A DNA stretch of 64,000 bases. Source: Chromatiaceae bacterium. Lineage in GTDB: Bacteria; Pseudomonadota; Gammaproteobacteria; Chromatiales; Chromatiaceae. Made by a program: the position numbers and the translations under genes. Below the pieces are notes generated by a model. The model ran no database searches and was not told the DNA's origin. It was given only the letters and a program-made list of their open reading frames with translations. Shown here in pieces: positions 53,003 through 61,944 of the stretch. Each line of letters starts with the position of its first letter. Within the stretch, counting starts at the first letter, position 1. The stretch spans positions 172,422 through 236,421 of the forward strand of contig JACKMT010000005.1 in NCBI GenBank assembly GCA_024235255.1. The letters are read 5' to 3'.

Positions 53003-53466
53003 AAGCGGCGAAGCCGCGCAGCACGACGCGAAGCGTCGCCCGGAGGGTGAGCCACGCAGTGGCGAATGAAATCAAGTGAACGACAGGCGCAAGCCTGTTA
53101 AAAGTGTGTAATGAAGTACGGAGAGGTGCCAGAGTGGCCGAATGGGCTTGACTCGACAAGCGGCGAAGCCGCGCAGCACGACGCGAAGCGTCGCCCGGAG
53201 GGTGAGCCACGCAGTGGCGAATGAAATCAAGTGAACGACAGGCGCAAGCCTGTTAAAAGTGTGTAATGAAGTACGGAGAGGTGCCAGAGTGGCCGAATGG
53301 GCTTGACTCGACAAGCGGCGAAGCCGCGCAGCACGACGCGAAGCGTCGCCCGGAGGGTGAGCCACGCAGTGGCGAATGAAATCAAGTGAACGACAGGCGC
53401 AAGCCTGTTAAAAGTGTGTAATGAAGTACGGAGAGGTGCCAGAGTGGCCGAATGGGCTTGACTCGA
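53003..53466 (+). repeat. 155-bp tandem repeats containing the 5' half of tRNA-Ser
   Basis: Three near-perfect units of 155 bp, the last merging into the intact tRNA-Ser gene. In each unit the first 37 bases of tRNA-Ser (to the anticodon) recur: 53120-53156, 53275-53311 and, in the real tRNA, 53430-53466. In the first two a 68-base insert follows, then 12 bases of the tRNA 3' anticodon arm (AATCAAGTGAAC) and a hairpin where the variable arm would be. Each unit has four small hairpins (GCGGC-gaa-GCCGC, CGACGC-gaa-GCGTCG, GCCAC-gca-GTGGC, ACAGGC-gcaa-GCCTGT). Short open frames in it are repeat artefacts. The bases 52889-53002 upstream hold nothing recognised. Confidence 0.92.
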
Positions 53467-53518
53467 AATCAAGTGAACCCTTTGGGTTCCCAGGGTTCGA
53501 ATCCCTGCCTCTCCGCCA
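53430..53518 (+). tRNA. tRNA-Ser (CGA)
   Basis: An 89-nt tRNA with an encoded CCA end. The acceptor stem pairs GGAGAGG with CCTCTCC, followed by discriminator G and CCA. The anticodon loop CTCGAAA gives anticodon CGA, reading UCG. The long variable arm (about GAACCCTTTGGGTTC) and the T-arm with GTTCGAATC confirm a class II serine tRNA. It is the only complete copy; its 5' half is repeated upstream. Confidence 0.95.
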
Positions 53519-53622
53519 ATTAAACAATCGAACTACTGAGATTTTTTCATCGCCGAAAGGGTCAGGCGGTTTTCGGAATCCATCGTTGGAAAACAGTGCC
53601 TTCGATCGTTTTCAAGCAGCGG

Positions 53623-54273
53623 CTATGCAGAGGATGACCCAAAACCGATACCGGCGTTGTCTCTCTCGCGCAGCAGCTTGATCTGAAAAAGCATGTTGCG
53701 CTCCTCCTCCTCCAGCACAGATTCGATGTAGCGGATGGTTTTCCGGTATTTCGGAATGATGTTGTACTTCAGCGCATTGACCCGTTTTCTGGCTTTGCGC
53801 TGCTCTGCCATCAACCGGCCGAGCGCCATCTCCGCCTCTCCCAGACGTGCCAGCTGGAGCGCAGCTGCGGTCAGCTGTTTGCGGGTTTCGTCAAAACTGG
53901 CGTCGGTTCCCAGCAGTCCAACCGGCTGCATCGGCAGTTCGCGTGCATTGATGGCAGGGTACTCAACGCCGAGGCTGTGCTTCGGAATGATGTCGATCTC
54001 AATGCTGGGTTTCATTCCCAGGCCAGCCTGGTGCAGCGAGCGGCTGCCCATGCGCAGGAAGGATATACCCATCCAGTGGTAAGCCTGTTTGATTGCCTGG
54101 TGAGCGTTTTCGCGCTGCACCCGGTACTCATTGATGTGCTGATAGACCAGCCGGGTCAGCAGTTCGCGCTTGCGCTCCAGCAGCGCATGACCGTCCTCCA
54201 GAAAACGCACCTGCCGCTTCAGGCTGAGCAGCGTGTTTTTGGTTGGCGGCACCTTGATGAGCTGTTGGGCCAT
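53623..54273 (-). CDS. ntpD: V/A-type ATPase subunit D (central stalk)
   Basis: A 216-residue coiled-coil subunit that forms the rotating shaft in the catalytic head. The N-terminal PPTKNTLLSLKRQVRFLEDGHALLERKRELL and the C-terminal RRKRVNALKYNIIPKYRKTIRYIE-like segment are family signatures. It is the last gene of the nine-gene operon and lies 17 bases after subunit B. The order in the operon is G/H, C, I, K, F, E, A, B, D. Confidence 0.93.
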   Translation of the reverse strand: MAQQLIKVPPTKNTLLSLKRQVRFLEDGHALLERKRELLTRLVYQHINEYRVQRENAHQAIKQAYHWMGISFLRMGSRSLHQAGLGMKPSIEIDIIPKHSLGVEYPAINARELPMQPVGLLGTDASFDETRKQLTAAALQLARLGEAEMALGRLMAEQRKARKRVNALKYNIIPKYRKTIRYIESVLEEEERNMLFQIKLLRERDNAGIGFGSSSA

Positions 54274-54290
54274 GGTTTTCTCGCCGTCTA

Positions 54291-55673
54291 TTAATCCTTG
54301 CCGCTGTGGTGATACTTTGCCAGATCGCTCTCGCTGACCCGGGTCAGCACATCCTTGGGAAACATGCTGAGCAGATCCCAGGCCAGATTGAGCGTCTCGA
54401 TGATCGAACGGTCCTCGTCTTCGCCCTGACCCACGAAACGCCGGTCGAACGCGTCGGCAAAATCGAGATAGCGGCGGTCCTGCCCCGACAGCTCGTCCGC
54501 CCCCACAATGGAAGCCAGATTGCGCGTCTCCAGGGCACGTGCATAGAGCGCATAGAGCTGGCTCGCTACCTGGGGGTGGTCGCCGCGGGTGTCGTCCCGG
54601 CCGATGCCGTCCTTCATCAGCCGCGACAGTGAAGGTGAGATATGCACCGGCGGGTAGATACCCTGGTTGTGCAGTTCGCGGCTGAGCACGAGCTGTCCTT
54701 CGGTGATGTAGCCGGTCAGATCGGGGATCGGATGGGTGATATCGTCCGACGGCATGCTGACTACCGGCAGTAGCGTGATGGAGCCGTGGCGGTCGCGAAT
54801 CCGCCCGGAGCGTTCGTAGATCTCGGCCATATCCGAATAGAGGTAGCCCGGGTAGCCCTTGCGCGACGGGACATCGCCCTTGGCGGTGGCCACTTCGCGC
54901 AACGCCTCTGCATAGTTGGTCATATCGGTGAGCACCACCAGCACATGCCGGTCCTGGTCGAAGGCGAGGTACTCGGCCGCGGTGAGTGCCACTCTCGGCA
55001 CCGCCAGCCGCTCCACCGGCGGGTCGTCCGCCAGGTTGATGAACATCACCACATTGCCCAGCACACCGGACGCGGCGAACTCATCCTCGAAAAAACGGGC
55101 GTCGGTATGCGAGACACCCATGGCCGCGAAGACGATGGAAAAACTGCTCTCTTCGTCCACCAGTCCGGCCTGCCGCACGATCTGCGCAGTGAGCCGGTTG
55201 TGCGGCAGACCCGAACCGGAGAAGATCGGCAGCTTCTGGCCGCGCACCAGCGAGTTGAGGCCGTCGATGGTCGAGATGCCGGTCTGGATGAATTTGCGCG
55301 GATAGGTACGTGCCGCCGGATTGATGGCGGAACCGTTCACGTTGCGCCGGATATTGGAGACGATCGGCGGCCTGCCGTCCCTGGGTTCGCCGATACCGTT
55401 GAACACCCGGCCCAGCAGCTCCAACGACAGGCTGATCTCAAGCGGCTGGTCGAGAAAGCGCACCCAGGTGCTCTCCAGATCGAGGTCGTCGGTGCCCTCG
55501 TAGACCTGGATTAAGCTGCTCTGCTCGGCACTCCGGATGACCAGGCCGTTGCGTTGACGATTGCGGTGATCGCGGATCAGCACCCGGTCGCCAAAGGCGA
55601 TGCCGGGGACGCCCTCGACCACTAGCAGGCCGCCCCGGGCAGACCGGACGGTGCGGTACTCTTTCGCGCTCAC
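54291..55673 (-). CDS. ntpB: V/A-type ATPase subunit B (non-catalytic)
   Basis: The 460-residue regulatory subunit of the head, pairing with A. It has the family core GLNSLVRGQKLPIFSGSGLPHNRL, where the P-loop of F1-alpha is replaced, and LVVLTDMTNYAEALREVA and PSRKGYPGYLYSDMAEIYERSG. It binds but should not efficiently hydrolyse nucleotide. Its ATG overlaps the stop of the A gene by 4 bases. Confidence 0.95.
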   Translation of the reverse strand: MSAKEYRTVRSARGGLLVVEGVPGIAFGDRVLIRDHRNRQRNGLVIRSAEQSSLIQVYEGTDDLDLESTWVRFLDQPLEISLSLELLGRVFNGIGEPRDGRPPIVSNIRRNVNGSAINPAARTYPRKFIQTGISTIDGLNSLVRGQKLPIFSGSGLPHNRLTAQIVRQAGLVDEESSFSIVFAAMGVSHTDARFFEDEFAASGVLGNVVMFINLADDPPVERLAVPRVALTAAEYLAFDQDRHVLVVLTDMTNYAEALREVATAKGDVPSRKGYPGYLYSDMAEIYERSGRIRDRHGSITLLPVVSMPSDDITHPIPDLTGYITEGQLVLSRELHNQGIYPPVHISPSLSRLMKDGIGRDDTRGDHPQVASQLYALYARALETRNLASIVGADELSGQDRRYLDFADAFDRRFVGQGEDEDRSIIETLNLAWDLLSMFPKDVLTRVSESDLAKYHHSGKD

Positions 55674-57469
55674 TGGCGTTGCTCCTTGAATTTTTCGTAT
55701 TCGATCCTGACCTCCTCGAATGCCTGGATGAACTCTTCATTCAACTCCCTCAGCTTCTCCGTCTGCTCGCTGTTGAAGAGCTGTTTCACCCGCCTCGCCT
55801 GGTCCAGCATCGGCAACTCCGTCAGCTCCTGCACCGGTACGCCGAGTCCGATCAGCTCCACGCCCTTTTGATAGATAGTCAGCATCATCTTTAACAGCAG
55901 GTACTGCTTCTCCGGTGACGCGAAGGTATCGATCGGGTCCAGCGCGCTCTGCTGCAGCACCCCCTCCTTGATCAGCGCTGCTCCCTCCAGCTCCCAGCGC
56001 TGTGCATCGGAGAGCGCCTCCGGACCGACCAGATTGACGATGCGCGAGAGCTCCGCGTCCCGCGCCAGCAGCGCCAGCGCCCTGGCCCGGCGCTGCTCCC
56101 ACTTGCCGCCCACCTTTTCGTGCCACCACTCCGCAGCCACGCCGATGTGGCTGGAGAAGCTGTTGACCCAGTCGATTGCCGGATAGTGGCGTGCATCGGC
56201 CAGCTCCTTGGAAAGCGCCCAGAAGGTCTGGATGATCTCCTTGGTGTGCGCGGTCACCGGCTCGGAGAAGTCTCCGCCGGGAGGCGAGACGGTGCCGATC
56301 AGCGTGATCGAGCCGCTCTCGCCGGCCTGCGTCTCGACCCGGCCCGCACGCTCGTAAACGGCGGCCAGGCGCGATGCCAGATAGGCGGGGTAGCCGTCCT
56401 CCACTGGCATCTGGCCGAGGCGGCCCGAGACTTCCCGTAGAGCCTCCGCCCAACGGCTGGTGGAGTCGGCCAGCATCACCACATCGTAACCCTGGTCGCG
56501 GTAGTATTCCGCCATGGTGATGCCGACATAGATGGACGCTTCCCGCGCCACCACCGGCATATTGGAGGTGTTCGCCACCAGCAGCGTCCGCTCCATCAGG
56601 CTGCGGCCGGTCAGCGGATCCTGCAGCTGCGGGAAGGTCTCAAGCACATCCGCCAATTCATTGCCGCGCTCGCCGCAGCCGACGAAAATGACGATGTCGG
56701 CGTTGGACCAGCGCGCGATCTGGTGCTGCACCACGGTCTTGCCGGCGCCGAACGGACCGGGTACGGCCGCCTTGCCTCCTTTGATCAACGGAAAGAAGGT
56801 ATCCATGATGCGCTGCCCGGTGATCAGCGGCACGATGCTGTTGTCGCGTCGGCGGTAGGGGCGTGGGTTGCGCACCGGCCAGCGGTGGTAGAGCTTAAGT
56901 TTGTGGCTCTGCCCGTCGGCGCCGCGAATCCGGCCGATCGGGTCGTCCAGGCGGTAGTCCCCCGCCGGTGCCAGTTCCAGCAGTTTTCCTGAGCGGTCCG
57001 GCGGCAACTGAATCCGGTGCTCGATACTCGCTGTCTCCCGTACACTGCCCAGCCGGGCGCCTGCTGCCAGGTCACTGCCCGATTTGAGCTGTGGCTCGGG
57101 TATGAAGTGCCAGCGCTTTTCGCGGTTCAGCGCCGGCAGCACCACGCCTCTGGGAATGTGATCGCCCGATTCGAGGTAGATCTTGTCCAGCGGGCGCTGC
57201 ACGCCGTCGAATATGCCGCCCAACAGACCCGGCCCCAGCTCCACCGAAAGCGGCCAGCCGAGCCCTTCTGCCGGTTCGCCGGGGCGCAGCCCCTGGGTGG
57301 ATTCGTATGCCTGAACCACCGCCTCGTCGCCATTCAGTGCGATGGCTTCACCGATCAGCCCCAGATGGCCGATTCTGACCTGCTCGCCGCTGCGCACGCC
57401 GGGCAGCAGTATGGTGACGATAGGGCCATTGATCTCACGGATCACCCCCTGCTTGGTACGCGCTTTCAT
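55670..57469 (-). CDS. ntpA: V/A-type ATPase catalytic subunit A
   Basis: The 599-residue catalytic subunit. The Walker A motif is PGPFGAGKTVVQHQ, in the middle of the protein, with GCGERGNEL and ADSTSRWAEALREVSGRLGQMP after it; the long non-homologous insertion of A subunits lies before the P-loop. The N-terminus starts TKQGVIREINGPIVTILLPG. The genes on both sides are translationally coupled. Confidence 0.96.
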   Translation of the reverse strand: MKARTKQGVIREINGPIVTILLPGVRSGEQVRIGHLGLIGEAIALNGDEAVVQAYESTQGLRPGEPAEGLGWPLSVELGPGLLGGIFDGVQRPLDKIYLESGDHIPRGVVLPALNREKRWHFIPEPQLKSGSDLAAGARLGSVRETASIEHRIQLPPDRSGKLLELAPAGDYRLDDPIGRIRGADGQSHKLKLYHRWPVRNPRPYRRRDNSIVPLITGQRIMDTFFPLIKGGKAAVPGPFGAGKTVVQHQIARWSNADIVIFVGCGERGNELADVLETFPQLQDPLTGRSLMERTLLVANTSNMPVVAREASIYVGITMAEYYRDQGYDVVMLADSTSRWAEALREVSGRLGQMPVEDGYPAYLASRLAAVYERAGRVETQAGESGSITLIGTVSPPGGDFSEPVTAHTKEIIQTFWALSKELADARHYPAIDWVNSFSSHIGVAAEWWHEKVGGKWEQRRARALALLARDAELSRIVNLVGPEALSDAQRWELEGAALIKEGVLQQSALDPIDTFASPEKQYLLLKMMLTIYQKGVELIGLGVPVQELTELPMLDQARRVKQLFNSEQTEKLRELNEEFIQAFEEVRIEYEKFKEQRQ

Positions 57470-57472
57470 ACC

Positions 57473-58093
57473 TTAACCACCCTCGGGCAGGAGCCGTTCG
57501 ATGATGATCTGATGCAACCGGCGACCGAGCCGCTCCAGACGCCCCTCGAAGGTGTTGTCCACCCGGATGCGGTTGTCCTCGCTGCGGATGCGGATGCCAC
57601 CCAGTGTCTCGATCGGGAGCGCGGCAAGTTCGACCTGCTTGCCGGCGGCCACCGCTGCGCTGAACTCCTGCCAGATAGGCTGCAGCCAGGTCAGATCCCG
57701 CTTGCTAACTTCGGCCACCAGTGCATCCCGTTCGATCGCCGCCACCCCTTTGGCCAGCAGCCGCTGCAGCAGCGTCCGATACGCTTCCTGCCGCTCCTGC
57801 ACCATTGCTTGCATGCGCTCGGCCAGCCGTCCTCTGACCTCCTCGACAAGATTCCAGCGCAGATGATCCATCTCCTTGCGCAGCTGCAGCTCATTGGCCT
57901 GCACCCTGCGCCGGTAAGCACGCTCCGCCTTGGCCTTCGCCAGCAGCACCTCCCGCTCTTCACGCAGGTGCAGGCGCTCGCCGGCCTCGCGCAGAATATT
58001 GTCGCGGCTGCGTTCGGCGCGCTCCCGGTACTCGCTTGCGAGCCGGTTGGCCTGCGCCAGAATGGCCTGCTCCAGCTCTTCTACCTGGTCCAT
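57473..58093 (-). CDS. ntpE: V/A-type ATPase subunit E (peripheral stalk)
   Basis: A 206-residue protein with a long N-terminal coiled coil rich in Glu and Arg (about residues 1-100) and a compact C-terminal domain ending GGIRIRSEDNRIRVDNTFEGRLERL, the most conserved part of E subunits. It holds the stator to the head. It lies between F and A. Confidence 0.88.
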   Translation of the reverse strand: MDQVEELEQAILAQANRLASEYRERAERSRDNILREAGERLHLREEREVLLAKAKAERAYRRRVQANELQLRKEMDHLRWNLVEEVRGRLAERMQAMVQERQEAYRTLLQRLLAKGVAAIERDALVAEVSKRDLTWLQPIWQEFSAAVAAGKQVELAALPIETLGGIRIRSEDNRIRVDNTFEGRLERLGRRLHQIIIERLLPEGG

Positions 58094-58096
58094 CTG

Positions 58097-58459
58097 TCAG
58101 CCCCTGTCCGTCAAGTCGCCGCTGCGCATCAGCGAATTGACGTGGTGGTCGATGTTGCAGCGGAACCCGTCCGGATCGTTGAGCGGCGGCACCACAGTAA
58201 TCAGGATGCGGCGGCCCTCCCGGCGTACCCGTTCCAGTATCGGGGAACTGGATTCGGAGAGCCGGGTGTCGAGGATGATGAAGGCGTTGCGCTTGCTGTC
58301 CAATAACTCTTCGAGCACCTTGTCCAGCTCCTCGGCGGCGGGGTCCGCCCAGGTTTCGAAACCGATCAGCTGGAAACCGTCGGTCAGCGCCGCATCACCA
58401 AAGAAGAGCATGCGCGTGTTGCCGCTGGCCTGAGTATCGCTTGCGGTATCCGTTCTCAT
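58097..58459 (-). CDS. ntpF: V/A-type ATPase subunit F
   Basis: A 120-residue Rossmann-like subunit of the central stalk, here starting about residue 16 with MLFFGDAALTDGFQLIGFETW and containing FIILDTRLSESSSPIL. This matches the short subunit F that binds D. The N-terminal 15 residues are variable. Its ATG overlaps the stop of the K gene. Confidence 0.82.
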   Translation of the reverse strand: MRTDTASDTQASGNTRMLFFGDAALTDGFQLIGFETWADPAAEELDKVLEELLDSKRNAFIILDTRLSESSSPILERVRREGRRILITVVPPLNDPDGFRCNIDHHVNSLMRSGDLTDRG

Positions 58460-58899
58460 AGCTTGTCCAGCAGCAGGATGCTCACAACCAGTCCGTAGAT
58501 GGCGATGCCTTCGGCCAGTCCGAGATAGATCAGCGTGCGGCCGAAGATCTCCGGCTTCTCCGCCAGCACCGCCAGCGACGCGGCGCCGATGGGACCGACC
58601 GCAATACCGGCGGCGATGGTGCTGAAGGCGGTTGGGATGCCGACACCGATGATGGCCAGCCCCTGTCCGATAGAAATCCCGGCACTGCCGGCCGCCGCTT
58701 CGGCTGCTGCCATCACATCCTGGGCGCCGATGAAGATCAGCAACGCCTGGGCGGCGACGAACAGTGCCAGATTGGTGCGGACGGCGGGTTTGAACCAGCG
58801 CCTGCCGCTCAGTGCCCGGTTAGGGTGAGCCTGGTAATAGAAACCGGTCACAATGATTCCGATGATGCCCAACGTCATCACGCCGATAAGCCAGTACAT
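58456..58899 (-). CDS. ntpK: V/A-type ATPase proteolipid subunit K (c ring)
   Basis: A 147-residue membrane protein forming the ion-carrying ring. The C-terminal hairpin (about residues 70-145) has the small-residue-rich helix and a buried Glu at about 130 in GLAEGIAIYGLVVSILLL, the expected ion carrier. The N-terminal 65 residues carry one clear membrane helix (3-22) and a second weaker one, and appear to lack a carboxylate. Whether protons or sodium are carried cannot be decided by eye. The ring would have one carboxylate per four helices, as in duplicated V-type c subunits. Confidence 0.88.
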   Translation of the reverse strand: MYWLIGVMTLGIIGIIVTGFYYQAHPNRALSGRRWFKPAVRTNLALFVAAQALLIFIGAQDVMAAAEAAAGSAGISIGQGLAIIGVGIPTAFSTIAAGIAVGPIGAASLAVLAEKPEIFGRTLIYLGLAEGIAIYGLVVSILLLDKL

Positions 58900-58969
58900 G
58901 GTCTGCTCCTTATTGAAGGTATATAGGGAATCCGGCTCGCTCCGTTGCGGATCTGTTCGGTAAAAAAAA

Positions 58970-60868
58970 TCATGCCTTACCTCCGGTGTTCAACCGCAGC
59001 GGCCGGAACTCCAGGCCGTCACCGGAGTAGAAGCGTGAGAAGCCCTCGTAGTACTCCAGGCGCAGCGCCTGAATAGTGACGATCGCTCCTTCCAGCACCA
59101 GGATGAAGAGATTGCCGCACACCACCGTGATGATGTGCGCATGGAGACTCACCATGGTGTCGGCCAGCGTGAAGACCGCGACTGCGAGCGCCACATGGTT
59201 CAGACTGAATGCCGCCACACGCAGAAACGAAAGGGTGTTGGAAGCGTAGCTGGTGAGGGACTCGAATGTTTCGATGAGTGCCACCAGCAGACGCTCGCCG
59301 GGCGATGCACGGGTCTGGATAAGTTTATAGACGAGCAGCGCCAGCAGCGCCGCTGCACTGACAACGGCTGCCGCAATGCCGAACCTGCCATCGGTATAGT
59401 AGTTGTACAGACCATAAAGCACACTCAGGTAGAGCAGCGCGCTGGCCACGCCGTTGTTGTCAAACAGGGCGCGCACCAGCTCACCCTGGATAATACGGTT
59501 GTAGATCGAGATCAGGCTGATCAGCACCAGAAAGGCGACGCCCCACTGGAGCGCCAACGAGAGCATCCGGACCGGATCCGACAGCGGCGCTATCCAGAGT
59601 GCCTCGAACAGGTGCTCGTAGCCGAACACGCTGCCGTAAAGCAGGCCGAACAGCGCGGCCGATAGTCCGATCGAGACTACGAACAGGGTGTAAGTTTTGA
59701 GCTTACTGCGCGCCAGCCAGGCAGTCAGTGCAATGGTCGCTCCGTGCCCGACATCGCCGAACATCATGCCGAACATCAGGATGAAGGTGAGCGCGAAAAT
59801 CGCGGTCGGATCCACCTCCCCGTAGCGCGGAATGCCGTACTGTTTGACCAGCGTGGCGAAGGGCGTCATCAGGCGGTTGTCCGGCATGTAACTGGGTACC
59901 AGCGGGCGTTCATCGCTGCTCGGACTCCGGGCATCGATCCGGAAAGGATTGTCCAGCGCCGCTTCCAGCGCTGCGCGGATGCGCGGTATGTCGCGCGCCG
60001 GTATCCAACCGGAGATAATAGAAAGCTGTCCGGCGCTGCGCGCGGCGGTGTCGATTCTGACGAAAGGCTCGGCCATGATCAAGATGCCGCGCGACTGCTC
60101 GAATTGTTCCCTGAGTTCGTTGGCACAGGCGCGGATATCCTCATTTTCGTGTTGCAGCTGCTGCGCCAGCTCCAACTTGCGCCGGTCGAGTTCGGCGCGC
60201 ACCCGCTCCGGTTCGTGCTGCAGCTCGGGCGGGATTGGCAGCGCGCGGAAACCGGCCGTGTCGAGCACCGAACGCAGCTCCCGCTCGTGCTCCCCTTTGG
60301 GTCCGACCACGATGACATGAACGCTCTTTTCGTGCTCCATGTAAGCGAACAGCAGATAGTTGGCCAGCGTGACTGCCTCTTTCAGCTGAGTGACGTTGGC
60401 GCGCGGCACCATGCCGACATGGATATCCAGAAACATCCGTTCGCCCTGCAGCAATCCGAGGTCGATGTTGAGTTCACCGAAATTCTCCAGTGCCTGCTCC
60501 AGCTGCAGAACCATCTGCCGCTCGTCGCCCAGCCGGCGCAAACCCTCCTCGTGGGCGGAGCAGCGCTCCCAGACTTGGCCCAGCCAGCGGTTGGTCTCCT
60601 CCAGCTCCTGTTCGCTGATCACATGCACGCCTCCGAGCTGTACCTGCGGGGCCAGCGGAATGTGGCGCGAGATCTTCTGCAGGCGGCCGCTGGCCTGGGT
60701 GTAGAGCTCGCGGAAACGCTCCCCCGGCACCCATGGGAAGTGCTCTGCGCAGAGTGCGCGGTGGTCGGGACTGAACAGCTCCAGTTCGGCGAGAATCAAA
60801 GAGACCTGCGGCAGATCTCCGGTCAGCACCTGGATCATCACATGCTTCATCGGCCGCGGACTAAACAT
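58970..60868 (-). CDS. ntpI: V/A-type ATPase subunit I (stator, a-like)
   Basis: A 632-residue membrane subunit with a soluble N-terminal half (to about 340, with coiled coils) and about seven membrane helices in the C-terminal half. The sequence FALTFILMFGMMFGDVGHGATIAL is the signature of the family, and LSFLRVAAFSLNHVALAVAVFTLAD carries the conserved Arg next to the ring. It forms the half-channels that pass ions to the c ring. Its start overlaps the end of the C gene by 8 bases. Confidence 0.93.
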   Translation of the reverse strand: MFSPRPMKHVMIQVLTGDLPQVSLILAELELFSPDHRALCAEHFPWVPGERFRELYTQASGRLQKISRHIPLAPQVQLGGVHVISEQELEETNRWLGQVWERCSAHEEGLRRLGDERQMVLQLEQALENFGELNIDLGLLQGERMFLDIHVGMVPRANVTQLKEAVTLANYLLFAYMEHEKSVHVIVVGPKGEHERELRSVLDTAGFRALPIPPELQHEPERVRAELDRRKLELAQQLQHENEDIRACANELREQFEQSRGILIMAEPFVRIDTAARSAGQLSIISGWIPARDIPRIRAALEAALDNPFRIDARSPSSDERPLVPSYMPDNRLMTPFATLVKQYGIPRYGEVDPTAIFALTFILMFGMMFGDVGHGATIALTAWLARSKLKTYTLFVVSIGLSAALFGLLYGSVFGYEHLFEALWIAPLSDPVRMLSLALQWGVAFLVLISLISIYNRIIQGELVRALFDNNGVASALLYLSVLYGLYNYYTDGRFGIAAAVVSAAALLALLVYKLIQTRASPGERLLVALIETFESLTSYASNTLSFLRVAAFSLNHVALAVAVFTLADTMVSLHAHIITVVCGNLFILVLEGAIVTIQALRLEYYEGFSRFYSGDGLEFRPLRLNTGGKA

Positions 60869-61931
60869 CTTCGCGTCCCGCCTCCCGCTGCTCGTCGCTG
60901 CCGTGCTGCGCCATGCCCACGGCGATGCGGATCAGCGGATCGCTCAGCTGCAGCACCTTACCCTGCACCAGGGCATAGAGTTTTTTCAGATCCATCTCCC
61001 GCAGCACCAGATAGGCGAGCGAGCGGGTGACTGCGGATTGACTGAAACGCAGGCAGTCGCGCGCCTGCGCAGCGGTCTCCGCTTCCAACCGCCGTTCGGC
61101 GCCGAGCAGATCCTGCACGCCCTCCATGCAGGCGCGCAATCGTTCGGGCAGCTGCTCGATCACCAGCTCGAACCGCTCCTGATTGACCAGCCTCTTCAGG
61201 CGCTCCTGATGCAGCCGGCGGCCGAACGGTACCAGCAGATAGTAGGTTTCCGAGGGCGAAAGCCGGTAGCTGAAACGGTAGCGCAGCAGCCAGATCAGGT
61301 TCTGCTGGTCGATCAGGGTGCCAACCAGGCGCTGCAGCGGAGCGCGGTCATCGTCTGCCACCCGTCGGATGCGCCGCAGCATCCCGGTGTAGTAGCTGCG
61401 GTCGATTGCAGCGTCCAGCGAGAAGGGCTCGTTCTTCTCCTCGTAGACACGACGCGCCTGCAGCGCGATATCGGCAAAGGGACCCTGCTCCAGACTGCGC
61501 AGCAGCTCCAGTATGCTTTCGGTTCTCAGCAGCCGGTCGTGCGGCAGCCGGATAAGCGCGGGCAGGTCGTAGAGATTGGGCTTTATCTGCTCGAAGGGTA
61601 ATCCCTGCAGCTTGCCGCGAATCAATGCCTTCAGGTTGTACAGTTCGAACTTCCGGGTCCAGTGCATCAGGATGCCGCGCGCGCCGCCGTCCAACGGCCG
61701 CAGCAGCACGCTCAGTTCGAGCATCAGCGTATGGATCAACGCCCGTTCTGCAGCCCGGTTCAGCGCCGCCTGCGAAGCCGAGTTCTCGATCACGCTCTCA
61801 AGCTCGAACTCGCGGCCCAGATCTTCCAGCGGAGATTGCAGCAACTGCTCCAGCCGTTGCGCGGAAAACAGCCGTTCTGCCATGATCCGCGCGCGGGTTT
61901 TAAGATAGGTTTGGGCGGCGGTGGCGGTCAT
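60861..61931 (-). CDS. ntpC: V/A-type ATPase subunit C (d-like)
   Basis: A 356-residue mostly helical subunit of the V0D/AC39 family that couples the central shaft to the ring. ALIRGKLQGLPFEQIKPNLYDLP and LLRYRFSYRLSPSETYYLLVPFGRRL are typical segments. It overlaps subunit I and lies 13 bases after the G/H gene. Confidence 0.85.
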   Translation of the reverse strand: MTATAAQTYLKTRARIMAERLFSAQRLEQLLQSPLEDLGREFELESVIENSASQAALNRAAERALIHTLMLELSVLLRPLDGGARGILMHWTRKFELYNLKALIRGKLQGLPFEQIKPNLYDLPALIRLPHDRLLRTESILELLRSLEQGPFADIALQARRVYEEKNEPFSLDAAIDRSYYTGMLRRIRRVADDDRAPLQRLVGTLIDQQNLIWLLRYRFSYRLSPSETYYLLVPFGRRLHQERLKRLVNQERFELVIEQLPERLRACMEGVQDLLGAERRLEAETAAQARDCLRFSQSAVTRSLAYLVLREMDLKKLYALVQGKVLQLSDPLIRIAVGMAQHGSDEQREAGREDV

Positions 61932-61944
61932 GATGGCGGCGCCT

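Noticed and set aside
53157..53224. Group I intron in tRNA-Ser
   Set aside because: The insert is only about 68 bases, lacks the group I core and sits in incomplete tRNA copies, while the intact tRNA has no insert.
53003..53466. CRISPR array
   Set aside because: Units are 155 bp, adjoin directly, contain part of a tRNA and have no variable spacers; no cas genes are near.
52995..53472. Repeated short open frames beginning MAHPPGDASRRAAR in the tandem repeats
   Set aside because: They arise only because the 155-bp unit is repeated out of phase; no ribosome site and no known family. The E. coli tyrT repeats encode a small basic protein, so a doubt remains.
57017..61030. Long open frames on the plus strand opposite the ATPase genes (for example 57017-58306 and 59744-61030)
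   Set aside because: They lie opposite well-recognised ATPase subunits, have biased composition rich in Gln, Arg and His, and show no known domains. They are side effects of codon bias.
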